DNA of 64,000 nucleotides from Deltaproteobacteria bacterium (GCA_016234935.1 JACRNL010000005.1:172600-236599); one strand, 5' to 3'; positions 8,066 to 16,206 are shown, numbered from the stretch's first letter. Program-made: numbers and translations. The notes: generated by a model not told the origin, from the sequence alone.

Positions 8066-8228
8066 ACAGGACGCCGGAGCGTCCAGGGCTGCATTCCCAC
8101 GCCTGCCCTCGCGTGTCTGAAGCGGGGGCCGGAGCGTGGGAACGATAAACGATAAAACAAAGACTCCCCTCACCCTGCCCTCTCCCCAAAGGGGAGAGGA
8201 ATTAAATTCCCACGCTTCTGCGTGGGAA
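8066..8228. repeat. REP hairpins (G family), one split by an H element, plus a D element
   Basis: Three stems are seen. GGACGCCGGAGCGTCC lies at 8070-8085. The stem TTCCCACGC...GGAGCGTGGGAA at 8093-8141 is interrupted by an H element at about 8102-8128 (CTGCCCTCGCGTGTCTGAAG then CGGGGG). TTCCCACGCTTCTGCGTGGGAA lies at 8206-8227. A D element fills 8163-8200. The stems match those around the RAYT gene at 55.3-55.9 kb. The 236 bp ubiG-ubiD gap contains nothing else. Confidence 0.8.
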
Positions 8229-8235
8229 CGATAAT

Positions 8236-8301
8236 TAAAGCACGAGCCCGCGCAGCGGAAGTAAAGTTTTTTGGCCTTACCTTTTTTTCAAAAAAGGTAA
8301 G
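8236..8301. repeat. A-family element overlapping the 3' end of ubiD
   Basis: CACGAGCCCGCGCAGCGGAA, then GTAAAGTTTTTTGGCC, then the terminal hairpin CTTACC-T/A tract-GGTAAG ending near 8301. The hairpin lies inside the last codons of ubiD. Confidence 0.75.
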
Positions 8302-9749
8302 CCGTAGTCCGCCCACTTTCTGTCGACGAGGTCGATTATCTCTTTGTCCATTTCCATCTTCTCTCCCCATTTGCGCGTTGCTTCAGGGGGGATCTTTGTG
8401 GTCGCGTCTATGCCCATCTTGCTGCCGAGGCTGTCAAGGGGGGAGGAAAAGTCCAGATAGTCAATCGGCGTGTTCTCGATGATAATAGTGTCCCTTTTAG
8501 GATCGACCCTTGTGGAGAGCGCCCAGACGACGTCGGCCCAGTCGTGCACGTTGATGTCGTCGTCAACGACGATGACGTATTTGACGTACATGAACTGCTT
8601 CAAGACGCCCCAGATGCCCATCATCAATCTTCTTGCGTGGCCCGGGTATTCTTTTTTAATTGACACGACCGCTATCCTGTAAGACACAGCCTCCATGGGC
8701 AGGGAAAAATCCCTGACTTCGGGAAACTGCAGTTTCAAGGACGGCAGGTAGAGGCTGTTTAATACCGTTCCTATGACCGCGTCCTCCTTTGGCGGCCTTC
8801 CGGTGATGGCCGTAAGATACGTCGGATTTTTTCTGTGCGTGATAGCCTTAAGATGAAATACCGGGAACGGCTCGGCCGAGTTGTAGTAGCCCGTGTGGTC
8901 GCCGAACGGGCCCTCCGGCGCGGTGTCGCCGATGCGTATCTCCCCTTCAAGGATTATCTCGGCGGTCGCTGGAACCTTCAGCGGGACGGTCTTGCACTGG
9001 ACAAGCTCTATGGCCTTTTTCCGGAGGATGCCGGCAAAGTGATACTCTCCCACGTCTTCCGGCACCGGCGTGACCGCGGCTATTATCGTCGCAGGCTCCG
9101 CGCCGATGGCAACGGCAACTGGCATGGTCTTGCCTTCGGCCTCCCAGAGCCTCTGATGGCCCGCCCCGCCCCTGTGCTTCAGCCAGCGCATGATGGCGCG
9201 CTTGCCATCCAAGACCTGCATCCTGTAAACGCCGACGTTATACGGCCCGCCGGACGGCGCCTGCGTTACGACGAGCGGCCAGGTGATAAGCGGCCCGGCG
9301 TCCTTTGGCCAGCACTTTAAAACCGGAAGCATTGAAAATGCCGCGTCCGCGCCCTCAAGGACTACATCCTGGCACGGCGCGCTCCTGACGGTCTTGGGGC
9401 CCAGCGTCAGAATCTTGCCGAAAAACGGCAGCTTTTTAACTGCGTCCCACAACCCCTCCGGCGGCTGGGGCCTTTGCAGGAGCGCGATGAACTCGCCTAT
9501 CTGCCGGAGCTCGTCCTCTTGGACGCCGAGGCCCAGGGCGACCCTCTCCCTTGTGCCGAAAAGGTTGGCGATTATGGGAACCCTGCTCCCTTTTACGTTT
9601 TCAAATATAACCGCCGGGCCGTTGTTTTTGACGAGCCTGTCCATTATCTCCGCGGCCTCGAGCACCGGGTCTACCTCTGCCTTAACACGCTTCAGCATGC
9701 CCTTTTTTTCAAGCGCGTCGAGAAATTCCCTTAAATCAGCGTATGCCAT
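8277..9749 (-). CDS. ubiD: UbiD family prenylated-FMN decarboxylase
   Basis: A 490-residue UbiD-type decarboxylase. Recognisable parts are PCQDVVLEGADAAFSMLPVLKCWPKDAGPLIT, the core EGPFGDHTGYY (E-x-x-x-D-H of the active site) and DDDINVHDWADVVWAL near the end. UbiD removes the carboxyl group from prenylated 4-hydroxybenzoate in ubiquinone synthesis and needs prenylated FMN made by UbiX. No ubiX is in the window. The last residues GLPFLKKR and the stop are encoded by the hairpin of an A repeat, so the natural C-terminus may have been replaced. The gene lies 24 bp downstream of ubiA. Confidence 0.92.
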   Translation of the reverse strand: MAYADLREFLDALEKKGMLKRVKAEVDPVLEAAEIMDRLVKNNGPAVIFENVKGSRVPIIANLFGTRERVALGLGVQEDELRQIGEFIALLQRPQPPEGLWDAVKKLPFFGKILTLGPKTVRSAPCQDVVLEGADAAFSMLPVLKCWPKDAGPLITWPLVVTQAPSGGPYNVGVYRMQVLDGKRAIMRWLKHRGGAGHQRLWEAEGKTMPVAVAIGAEPATIIAAVTPVPEDVGEYHFAGILRKKAIELVQCKTVPLKVPATAEIILEGEIRIGDTAPEGPFGDHTGYYNSAEPFPVFHLKAITHRKNPTYLTAITGRPPKEDAVIGTVLNSLYLPSLKLQFPEVRDFSLPMEAVSYRIAVVSIKKEYPGHARRLMMGIWGVLKQFMYVKYVIVVDDDINVHDWADVVWALSTRVDPKRDTIIIENTPIDYLDFSSPLDSLGSKMGIDATTKIPPEATRKWGEKMEMDKEIIDLVDRKWADYGLPFLKKR

Positions 9750-9773
9750 GAAGTCCTTTTTGAGTCATACAGG

Positions 9774-10649
9774 TTAAAAACGCAAATCAATGATTATCGC
9801 TAAAAGCACGATAGCGCCTATTACCGCGTTTGCAAGAAATGCCTTGAATCTTCCTTCGCGCGCCGTATTTTTCTTTACATCCAGCACCGTGCCCATAAAA
9901 AGGAAAAAAGCAACGCCGACGCCGGCATAATAAAAAACGCCGCGTCCGGAAACCCACCCTGCCGCCGCGAGAAAGACGGCTGTTAAAAAATAACTGACAA
10001 CGAGCGCAGCGTAAACCTGCCTGCCGAAGTATATGGCCGTTGATTTTACACCTATGCGCATGTCGTCGTCCACGTCCATGAGCGCGTAGATGGTATCATA
10101 GGCCGTTGACCAGAATATGTTGGCGATGAATATCAGGACGGCGGCCATGCCGATTGAATTAGTCGCCGCTGACCAGGCCATGACCGCGCCCCAGCCAAAG
10201 GCTATGCCCAGAAACATCTGCGGAAAATGGCTCACCCTTTTCACGAAGGGATAGACGGCCGCGAGGGCGAGACCGATGACCGATAAAAGCACGGTGAAGG
10301 GGTTAAGGAAAAGCACGAGAATAAATGCGAGCATTGAAAGCGCGGCAAAGACGAACAGGGCGTCCATGACCGTCAGCAAGCCGCTTGCCAGCGGCCTTTG
10401 CCTCGTTCTTTCCACATGCGGGTCGAACTTCCTGTCCGCTATGTCGTTTATGGCGCATCCCGCGCTCCTCATAAGAAAGGTGCCGAAGATGAAAATCGCC
10501 AGATGCTTTGCCGTCGGATAGCCGCCCGAAGCCAGAAAAAGCGACCACAGCGTGGGCCAGAGGACCAGGAGCGTGCCATATTGCTTCGGCAATCTGATGA
10601 GGTCCGATATTGCTGTAAGTTTTTTCATGCAAAGGGCGTTCGTGTTCAT
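9774..10649 (-). CDS. ubiA: UbiA-like 4-hydroxybenzoate polyprenyltransferase
   Basis: A membrane prenyltransferase of about 290 residues with 8-9 hydrophobic segments. The first Asp-rich motif is AINDIADRKFDPHVERTRQR and the second is YDTIYALMDVDDDMRIGVKST; both bind the Mg-diphosphate of the prenyl donor. LPKQYGTLLVLWPTLWSLF is typical of UbiA. The start at ATG 10649 gives stop-restart coupling (TAAAATG) with the chorismate lyase-like gene. A GTG at 10661 and an ATG at 10628 are alternatives. The enzyme should attach the isoprenoid tail to 4-hydroxybenzoate in the inner membrane. Confidence 0.9.
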   Translation of the reverse strand: MNTNALCMKKLTAISDLIRLPKQYGTLLVLWPTLWSLFLASGGYPTAKHLAIFIFGTFLMRSAGCAINDIADRKFDPHVERTRQRPLASGLLTVMDALFVFAALSMLAFILVLFLNPFTVLLSVIGLALAAVYPFVKRVSHFPQMFLGIAFGWGAVMAWSAATNSIGMAAVLIFIANIFWSTAYDTIYALMDVDDDMRIGVKSTAIYFGRQVYAALVVSYFLTAVFLAAAGWVSGRGVFYYAGVGVAFFLFMGTVLDVKKNTAREGRFKAFLANAVIGAIVLLAIIIDLRF

Positions 10650-10650
10650 T

Positions 10651-11292
10651 TTATTTGGCACGCGGCGCCGGAATGACGCCCGGGCTGAAAACTTCGGTTA
10701 TCCCGGCCTTGATTATCCAGACGCCCGATGAATCCCTGTTAAAAAGGATGTAGCGCCGCGCCATGAGAGGCGTGTCCGCGCCAATACCCAGGTCCATCGC
10801 GGCCTTAGGGCATTTCAAGACCGCCACCTCGAGCCTGTCTTTGCAGACAGGTATCTTCCTCGCGCTCAAAACCCTTCCAAGCGGCACGCTGCTTTCCATT
10901 TCAAGGGCGTTTAAAAGCCCTTTCTCAATGCGCTCAAGCGGAATCAGCGTTTGCGCGTAGACGAGCAGCCTTCCGCCTGCGGTCAGCCAGACCTCCCTGT
11001 GCATGGCGGGCTTCCGAGGGGCCTCCTCAAGGTAGGCCGCCGCCTCGTCTGTCAGGTTGCAGTTGGCCCTGAACTCCACCACGGCCTCCACGCGCGCGGG
11101 TTTTTTTGGCTGGCCTGAAAGAAGCTCAAGCTCCAGCGTAAGCGAGCCGTCCGAAAGGAGCAAAAACCTCTGCTCTGGCTTCAGCCTTGAAAGCTCCGCC
11201 CCCTTGAAGGAGTTCAACCCCCTGAGGGGGCTCAGCCCCTCGCCGACCCTCGACCAGTTCGTGAGAAGGCCATATGCAAAGCCACCCGCCAT
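10651..11292 (-). CDS. ubiC: chorismate pyruvate-lyase-like protein (UbiC/DUF98 family)
   Basis: A distant UbiC-like protein. HREVWLTAGGRLLVYAQTLIP fits the R-x-V-x-L...G-x-P/LxYAxxxIP pattern. SSVPLGRVLSARK and ADTPLMARRYILFNRDSSGVWIIKAGITEVFSP fit the later conserved parts, with the terminal E before the FSP. The family makes 4-hydroxybenzoate and pyruvate from chorismate. The ATG at 11292 has AGGA eight bases upstream and is preferred over a GTG at 11346. A C-repeat encodes GLSPLRGLNSFKG near residues 17-30, between two family blocks. It is the first gene of a four-gene quinone cluster. Confidence 0.75.
   Translation of the reverse strand: MAGGFAYGLLTNWSRVGEGLSPLRGLNSFKGAELSRLKPEQRFLLLSDGSLTLELELLSGQPKKPARVEAVVEFRANCNLTDEAAAYLEEAPRKPAMHREVWLTAGGRLLVYAQTLIPLERIEKGLLNALEMESSVPLGRVLSARKIPVCKDRLEVAVLKCPKAAMDLGIGADTPLMARRYILFNRDSSGVWIIKAGITEVFSPGVIPAPRAK
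11199..11240. repeat. C-family repeat inside ubiC-like gene
   Basis: CCCCCTTGAAGGAGTTCAAC, then CCCCTGAGGGGGCTCAGCCC. On the gene strand it is read GLSPLRGLNSFKG, a different frame from the GVEPPEGVQPL reading used in folC. The frame has no stop in either case. Confidence 0.8.
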
Positions 11293-11394
11293 AAAAAAAA
11301 TCCTGTGTGCGATTAAAACAGCAAACCCGAAATCAGAAATTAACACATCAAAGGGGATTGGTCAATATCGCGCCCTCCGCAGGGATGGGCAAGG

Positions 11395-11996
11395 CTTTGG
11401 TTTCAGGCCTGCCCTCGCATGTTAGAAGCTGGGGGGGGTTTTAATCGGGAATCTAAAACCATATCCCCGATAGAAACATTCGAGGATGACAGCCCGATAG
11501 CGAAGTAGGGTGGGCACAGCCCACCATTTACAGGAGCGAGTAGCTATTTTGGTGGGCGGTGCCCACCCTACGAAACTCAAAAAAAACTCCCCATTCCACC
11601 TTCCTGTATAGGGAGAGGGAATGGGGAATAATGAAAAAAGTGCCGCGCACGGCAAAAGCATGGAATGTTGTCATTCCCGCCTGCCCTCGCGTGTTAGAAG
11701 CGGGGGAGCAAATGTGTTGTCAAGAATCATATATCGTAGTGCGAGGCTTCAGCCTCGCTTCCCCGCTTAAAGCCTGCGGGGACATGGTTTTGCCGCCTCC
11801 TTGCTTGATTGCAGCAAGCTCGATAGAAGTCTCGCACTACGATTTTTTTCTCTTCTCCCCCTGCGGGAGGGCAGGGCGGGGGTGAACCGGCCGCCCTCTC
11901 TCTCCCCGCTTTAAACACACGAGGACAGGCTCGACCCTCTCCCGCGCCTGCCCTTGTGTGTTCCCCGATAGAAACATTCGAGGATGACAGAAAAAA
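11395..11996. repeat. repeat-only block between ubiC-like gene and CI-like regulator
   Basis: The 746 bp stretch 11293-12038 has no gene. In order it holds an H element (11405-11433), an E element (11440-11492), the second F inverted pair (11505-11572), a degenerate D-like piece (11582-11630), an H element within an E-type start (11665-11706), B2 (11735-11841), a D element (11849-11886), H (11902-11930), a partial H (11945-11962) and E (11963-11993). Open frames here are translations of repeats. It looks like a sink for small mobile palindromes. Confidence 0.75.
11735..11841. repeat. B-family element (B2)
   Basis: Inverted ends CGTAGTGCGAG and CTCGCACTACG, with hairpin GCGAGGCTTCAGCCTCGC and an internal H-like palindrome CCCCGCTTAAAGCCTGCGGGG. 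It matches B1 (2393-2500) along its whole length with few differences, so one copy is recent. Confidence 0.8.
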
Positions 11997-12038
11997 ATCC
12001 ACCGCAGGCGCCAGGCGTCGTTAAAGATGATTCCTTGC

Positions 12039-12551
12039 TTAACCCTCTGCCTGATTTTTTTTCTCCGGCTCCTTTTCCGCGGCCGTGTTCGGCATGGAAG
12101 CAATCTTGTCCTGAGAAGGCTGTTCCGCCGCCTTTAAAAATGCGTCGACTGCATACTTTATGGCGGTGGCATTGCTCTTGTTTGGGCCGCGAAGGACTTT
12201 GAGCAGCTTGCCGACGTAGATTATCTCATCAGCGCTCAGACCCGCCAGTCCCCCGCCCCTTGTCCCTTCGCCTTTGCCGTATGGAGACGTATCTTCCGCG
12301 GCCAGATAACTTGCGAACTCTCCGCCGCGGCTTAATTTGTGCACGTCGCCCTCTCCGGTCAGGAGCCAGTCCATGGAAAGACCATATAAGTTGGAAAACC
12401 TCAATACAAGGTCAGTTGGCATCTCTCCGCGTTTCTTGTAGTTTGAAAGGGCCTGGGGCGTAACGCCAAGCGCCCTGGCAACGGCGGAGTCGTTCTTGAG
12501 CTTGCCGGCCCACCTCATGCGTTCAATAATATCGGAATAATTTACGCCCAT
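12039..12551 (-). CDS. CI-repressor-like helix-turn-helix regulator
   Basis: A 170-residue protein. Residues 5-66 (SDIIERMRWAGKLKNDSAVARALGVTPQALSNYKKRGEMPTDLVLRFSNLYGLSMDWLLTGEG) form the phage CI/HTH_3 type DNA-binding domain. DWLLTGEG is the usual end of that domain. The remainder has no protease or LexA-like part and ends in a polar, charged tail, so this is not a self-cleaving repressor. No integrase or other phage gene is near. It may be a domesticated repressor or the relic of an element. Targets cannot be inferred. Confidence 0.8.
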   Translation of the reverse strand: MGVNYSDIIERMRWAGKLKNDSAVARALGVTPQALSNYKKRGEMPTDLVLRFSNLYGLSMDWLLTGEGDVHKLSRGGEFASYLAAEDTSPYGKGEGTRGGGLAGLSADEIIYVGKLLKVLRGPNKSNATAIKYAVDAFLKAAEQPSQDKIASMPNTAAEKEPEKKNQAEG

Positions 12552-13143
12552 AGTCTTTTCTTTAAAACCCCCTTCTCCTTAATATGTAAGAATACTCCCG
12601 ATGAAGTTCACATGCGCTGCGCACGGCTAAAGTCAAAATGCAGCCCTTTAGCTTGGCTCACCGCAGGTGCTGCGCACGCTAAAGTCTAAAATGATACACC
12701 TTAAACTTTGCTCACCGCAGGTGTGATTTCCAATTGCTGCACCCGCCGGACAGGTTAAAAAAATCATGGTGAATTATGCGGATTTCCCGGATATTGCACA
12801 AAGAATGCCGCTAACGAACAGCGTTGACCAGTCAGCCGGAGGAGTAGAGAGAAATACAGTAGGAGTGTGCTGAGTGGAGTCTACATCTCACCCAAGTTAT
12901 GCATTTTTGAATACGAAAGTAAATAAGCATATCTCATTTAAAACATAGTGTCAACCGTGATTATCCAAGAATCGTTTTTACTTATCTTTACTTATCAACT
13001 TAGACGTTATTTTGCACATTTTGCCGTGCATATTCAAGTTAAAAAAGACGGGTGGCGACTGCAAATGTCTTTAAATGAAACATGGCTCATTAAAACCGCC
13101 GAGATGCATGGTATATATTGTGGTTGGATAATTTTGTGTTTTT
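12552..13143. other. gene-free stretch with tandem A-type segments
   Basis: 592 bp. Positions 12608-12728 hold two A2-type segments in tandem (CTGCGCACGGCTAAAGTC...GCTCACCGCAGGTG twice), without the terminal hairpin. From 12750 to 13140 I see no gene, RNA or repeat. The region is AT-rich around 12900-13010. A frame on the plus strand (12948-13217) overlaps pyrF in antisense and has no supporting feature. Promoter elements for the CI-like gene are not clear. Confidence 0.5.
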
Positions 13144-13893
13144 TCAGAAGTTTCCGCAGATTTTACGATTTTTCAATGCGCGCTCTATCTCAGATGATAT
13201 CTTTTGCGCGGCCTTAACCGGGTCAGGCGCGTTTCTGATCGGCCTTCCCACGACGATGTAATCAGCGCCGTTGAGGATTGCTTCATAAGGGGTGGTTGTG
13301 CGCTTCTGATCGCCGGCGTCATCGTCCGCCGAGCGTATGCCCGGCGTGACAATTAAAAAATCCTCTCCAAACTCGGCCCTGACGACAGAGGCCTCAAGGC
13401 CGGAACAAACCACGCCTGCGCAGCCGGCTACCCGTGCAAGCCTTGCCCGGTGAAGCACTAATGAAGCCGGGTTTTTGTACTTCGGGTCAACGCCCGCCTC
13501 CGAAAGGTCTTCCTCTGAAAGGCTGGTCAGCACCGTTACGCCGAGCGCCTTTGTCGGACTGCCGGCGCAGGCTTCTGTAACGGCCTTTAAAAGCCCCCTG
13601 CCCTCGTCGCAATGGACGGTGACGAAGTCGACATTCAGCCCGGCCGCCCGCTTCATCGCGCCTTTTACCGTTTCCGGGATATCGTGGAACTTCATGTCGA
13701 GAAAGACGGCCGCGCCGGGCGCCTTTGCCTTCACCTCTTTCACGACCGAAGGGCCGCAAGCCGTAAAAAGCTCAAGCCCTATCTTGAAAACCCCGACGCG
13801 GTCTTTAAGCAGGTCAACAAGCCCGAGCGCCTCATCAGGCGTCGGAACGTCAAGCGGAAAGATAATCCTGTTTTGCGGGGAGATAAGGTTCAT
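13144..13893 (-). CDS. pyrF: orotidine 5'-phosphate decarboxylase
   Basis: A 249-residue TIM-barrel enzyme for the last step of UMP synthesis. It starts with IIFPLDVPTPDEAL. The catalytic loop FLDMKFHDIPETVKGA carries the D-x-K-x-x-D-I motif. The phosphate loop is VTPGIRSADDDAGDQKRTTTPYEAILNGADYIVVGRPI. Length is normal. It stands about 200 bp downstream of pyrE on the same strand, with repeats in between, so co-transcription is possible. The pairing of two pyrimidine genes supports both calls. Confidence 0.95.
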   Translation of the reverse strand: MNLISPQNRIIFPLDVPTPDEALGLVDLLKDRVGVFKIGLELFTACGPSVVKEVKAKAPGAAVFLDMKFHDIPETVKGAMKRAAGLNVDFVTVHCDEGRGLLKAVTEACAGSPTKALGVTVLTSLSEEDLSEAGVDPKYKNPASLVLHRARLARVAGCAGVVCSGLEASVVRAEFGEDFLIVTPGIRSADDDAGDQKRTTTPYEAILNGADYIVVGRPIRNAPDPVKAAQKISSEIERALKNRKICGNF

Positions 13894-13894
13894 G

Positions 13895-14040
13895 TAATTG
13901 GCGCTGCGCGCGGCTAAAGCTAAAAAAGCTGTTCCTTACTTTATAGCTTTGCTCACCGCAGGCGCTGCGCGCGGCAGAGTCAGAAGTATTGTCATTCCCG
14001 AAGGTCTCTATCGGGGATGACAGAAAAAGTGCAGGCGCGA
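13895..14040. repeat. A-type segments plus E element between pyrE and pyrF
   Basis: Two A2-type pieces (GCGCTGCGCGCGGCTAAAGC and GCTCACCGCAGGCGCTGCGC) are followed by an E element at about 13991-14027 (GTCATTCCCGAAGGTCTC then TATCGGGGATGACAG). The same A-E succession recurs at 38446-38516. Confidence 0.7.
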
Positions 14041-14093
14041 TGTCTCGGTGCAGGGACACGCCGAAACATCGAAACCCTTTAAAATAAAAATCC

Positions 14094-14747
14094 TTAACGG
14101 CTCTTGCCGACAAGCTCGAAGGGTTTGGTCTTGACCGGCGTTTCCTTTTCCTTGACCATCTTCTGATGGAATTCAAGGAGGTCTAATTTAGTGTAGAGCG
14201 CATTTAGCTTGAGGCCGGTCTTTGCCTCTATGTTCTCGGCCCCGCCTTCCTGCCTGTCAACGAGGGCATAGACCTTCCTTACGTTAAGCCCTGCCTCCCT
14301 GGCCCTCTGCACCGCGGTTATTATGGACTCTCCGGTCGTCACCACGTCGTCGATTATGGCAACCCATGCGCCGGGCTTGACATTGCCTTCTATCCACTGC
14401 TCTGTGCCGTGCTTCTTGGGCTCTTTCCTTATTACGAACGCGTCAAGGAACTTGCCGTTCATGGTGCTGACAAGCGCGGTCGCCATGGCAATGGGGTCGG
14501 CCCCCATCGTAAGGCCGCCGATGGCGTCAATAGGCTCGAGCTTTACCTCCTGAAAAAACGCGAAGCCCACGAGTTCCATGCCCTCGGCGCTGAGGACGGT
14601 CCTTCTCGCGTCAATGTAAACGTCGCTCTTTTTGCCGCTTGAAAGCGTAAAACCCTTTTCAGGGTCGAACATGAAAGACCTGACATAGATTATATCGAGC
14701 AGATCCTTCTTATATTCCTGGCTCATTTCAACATCTTGTGCGCTCAT
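14094..14747 (-). CDS. pyrE: orotate phosphoribosyltransferase
   Basis: The start is ATG 14747 (MSAQDVEMSQEYKKDLLDII), preceded by AAAAGGAG, a strong ribosome binding site. The longer frame to 14810 lacks one. The protein is 217 residues. The PRPP-binding motif AWVAIIDDVVTTGESIITAV is intact and TLSSGKKSDVYIDARRTVLS is the usual N-terminal substrate region. The enzyme joins orotate to PRPP in pyrimidine synthesis. The C-terminus (ETPVKTKPFELVGKSR) is slightly extended. It lies upstream of pyrF on the same strand. Confidence 0.94.
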   Translation of the reverse strand: MSAQDVEMSQEYKKDLLDIIYVRSFMFDPEKGFTLSSGKKSDVYIDARRTVLSAEGMELVGFAFFQEVKLEPIDAIGGLTMGADPIAMATALVSTMNGKFLDAFVIRKEPKKHGTEQWIEGNVKPGAWVAIIDDVVTTGESIITAVQRAREAGLNVRKVYALVDRQEGGAENIEAKTGLKLNALYTKLDLLEFHQKMVKEKETPVKTKPFELVGKSR

Positions 14748-14825
14748 ATTTCCGGCTCCTTTTATATTTGGATTGAATCTGATTGTATCCGTAAATTCTA
14801 ACGCAATCAAGCCCTGTAATTCAAG

Positions 14826-14942
14826 CTGTTTTTGCCTTACCTTTTTTGAAAAAAAGGTAAGCCCAAAAAACTTTAATTCCTGCTGGCGCAGGTTCGTGCG
14901 TGACGCAAAATCTCACCTTTTTTTTGAAAAAAAACGGCGCTT
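14826..14942. repeat. A-family element with two hairpins
   Basis: The hairpin CTTACC-T6-GAAAAAA-GGTAAG lies at about 14836-14863. It is followed by CCCAAAAAACTTTAATTCCT and GCTGGCGCAGGTTCGTGCGT, then a second T/A-rich stem at 14921-14935. It lies between pyrE and kamA in the gap 14748-14992. Confidence 0.75.
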
Positions 14943-14992
14943 TCCGGAGAGGAAAGACGCCGCCGTGGAGGAAACATTATTCCGGGCCTTAT

Positions 14993-16171
14993 TTACGGTA
15001 TGGTCGCCGGCTCCATATAATTGAATATCTTGTTTTCGTAGTTCCTGAGCGTGGCCTTGTTCTTTGCCTGAGAGATAAGGTATGTCGGCGCCACCGGTAT
15101 CTTTCCGCCGCCGCCGGGGGCGTCTATGACAAAGGTCGGCACGGCGTAGCCCGTGGTGTGGCCCCTTAACTCTTCCATGATGTTTATGCCGACCGAGACC
15201 GGCGTCCTGAAGTGGTTGGTGCCGATGGCCAGGTCGCACTGGTAGAGGTAGTATGGCCGCACCCGTATCTTCAATAGCTCCTGCATGAGCTTTTTCATGA
15301 CCACCGGCCTGTCGTTTATGCCGCGCAGGAGCACCGTCTGGCTGCCGAGCGGTATGCCCGCGTCCGCCAGCATGCCGCAGGACTTCACGACCTCCGGCGT
15401 TATCTCGCGCGGATGCGAGAAGTGCAGACTTAAGTAGAGCGGATGGTATTTTTTGAGCATGTTCACCAATTCCGCGTTAACCCTCATGGGCAGCGTCACC
15501 GGCACGCGCGTGCCGAGGCGGATTATCTCTATATGCGGCAACGCGCGAAGCTCTTTTATATATTGCTCCAGGACCTCGGTCTTCATCATAAGCGGATCTC
15601 CGCCGGAGATAAGGACGTCGCGTATGGTCTTTTTGGATTTAAGGTATTTTACCGCCTCTTTGAAGCGTTCCATAGACATGGGCGGAAGCTCTTCGCCGAC
15701 CATGCGGCGGCGCGTGCAATACCTGCAGTACATGGCGCACGAGTCCGTGACGATGAGGAGCGCCCTGTCCGGATACCTGTGGACGAGGCCTGATGTGGGG
15801 GAATGCGAGTCCTCTCCGCAGGGGTCTACCAGCTCGCACGAGGAAACGCTGAACTCCTCAATGCGCGGTATGGCCTGCTTCCTTATCGGACATTTGGGGT
15901 CGTTTCTGTCTATAAGCGAAAAGAAGTACGGCGTAATGGCCATTGCCAGACGGCCCGTTGCGCGCTTGATGCCCTCTTCCTCGCGTTTTGTAAGCTGGAT
16001 GAGTTCACTGATTTCTTCAAGCGTTGTGATCCTGTTTTTCAACTGCCACTTCCAATCACCCCACAACTCGCTACTTCGGCTTGGCTCGTCAATGACCTCC
16101 GCAAGCTCGGATCTCTTGTTTTCGGCCAGGTTACTGACGGGGGCCTGCGCGCAATTTGAAAGCCCTTCCAT
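14993..16171 (-). CDS. kamA: lysine 2,3-aminomutase (radical SAM, PLP)
   Basis: A 392-residue KamA-type enzyme converting L-lysine to L-beta-lysine. The radical SAM cluster motif is C145-AMY-C149-RY-C152-TRRRMVG. The PLP-binding Lys357 is in APGGGGKIP. Arginine-rich and Cys-bearing N-terminal and C-terminal parts make it longer than EF-P-modifying EpmB proteins, so a free-lysine mutase is favoured. Beta-lysine can serve lysine fermentation or, after acetylation, as an osmolyte; no ablB or fermentation partner is here. The Shine-Dalgarno AAGGAGG arises at the edge of a C repeat. A MerR-type gene sits 86 bp upstream. Confidence 0.92.
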   Translation of the reverse strand: MEGLSNCAQAPVSNLAENKRSELAEVIDEPSRSSELWGDWKWQLKNRITTLEEISELIQLTKREEEGIKRATGRLAMAITPYFFSLIDRNDPKCPIRKQAIPRIEEFSVSSCELVDPCGEDSHSPTSGLVHRYPDRALLIVTDSCAMYCRYCTRRRMVGEELPPMSMERFKEAVKYLKSKKTIRDVLISGGDPLMMKTEVLEQYIKELRALPHIEIIRLGTRVPVTLPMRVNAELVNMLKKYHPLYLSLHFSHPREITPEVVKSCGMLADAGIPLGSQTVLLRGINDRPVVMKKLMQELLKIRVRPYYLYQCDLAIGTNHFRTPVSVGINIMEELRGHTTGYAVPTFVIDAPGGGGKIPVAPTYLISQAKNKATLRNYENKIFNYMEPATIP

Positions 16172-16175
16172 TATG

Positions 16176-16206
16176 CCTCCTTGAAGGGGTTCAACCCCTT
16201 TTTTTA
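16176..16206. repeat. C-family repeat that forms the kamA ribosome binding site
   Basis: CTCCTTGAAGGGGTTCAACC then CCTTTTTT. On the minus strand the C stem reads CCCCTTCAAGGAGG and its outer edge is the AAGGAGG five bases before the kamA ATG. Confidence 0.7.

Noticed and set aside
7348..8160. UbiG start at 8160
   Set aside because: The first 40 codons are REP sequence; the start at 8040 fits the family.
11559..12103. several 90-110 codon frames on both strands
   Set aside because: They read through the block of B, D, H and E repeats.
12039..12551. prophage
   Set aside because: Only a CI-like regulator is present; no integrase, structural or lysis gene around it.
12948..13217. 89-codon plus-strand frame
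   Set aside because: Its 3' part is antisense to pyrF, and the 5' part shows no start signal or recognisable sequence.
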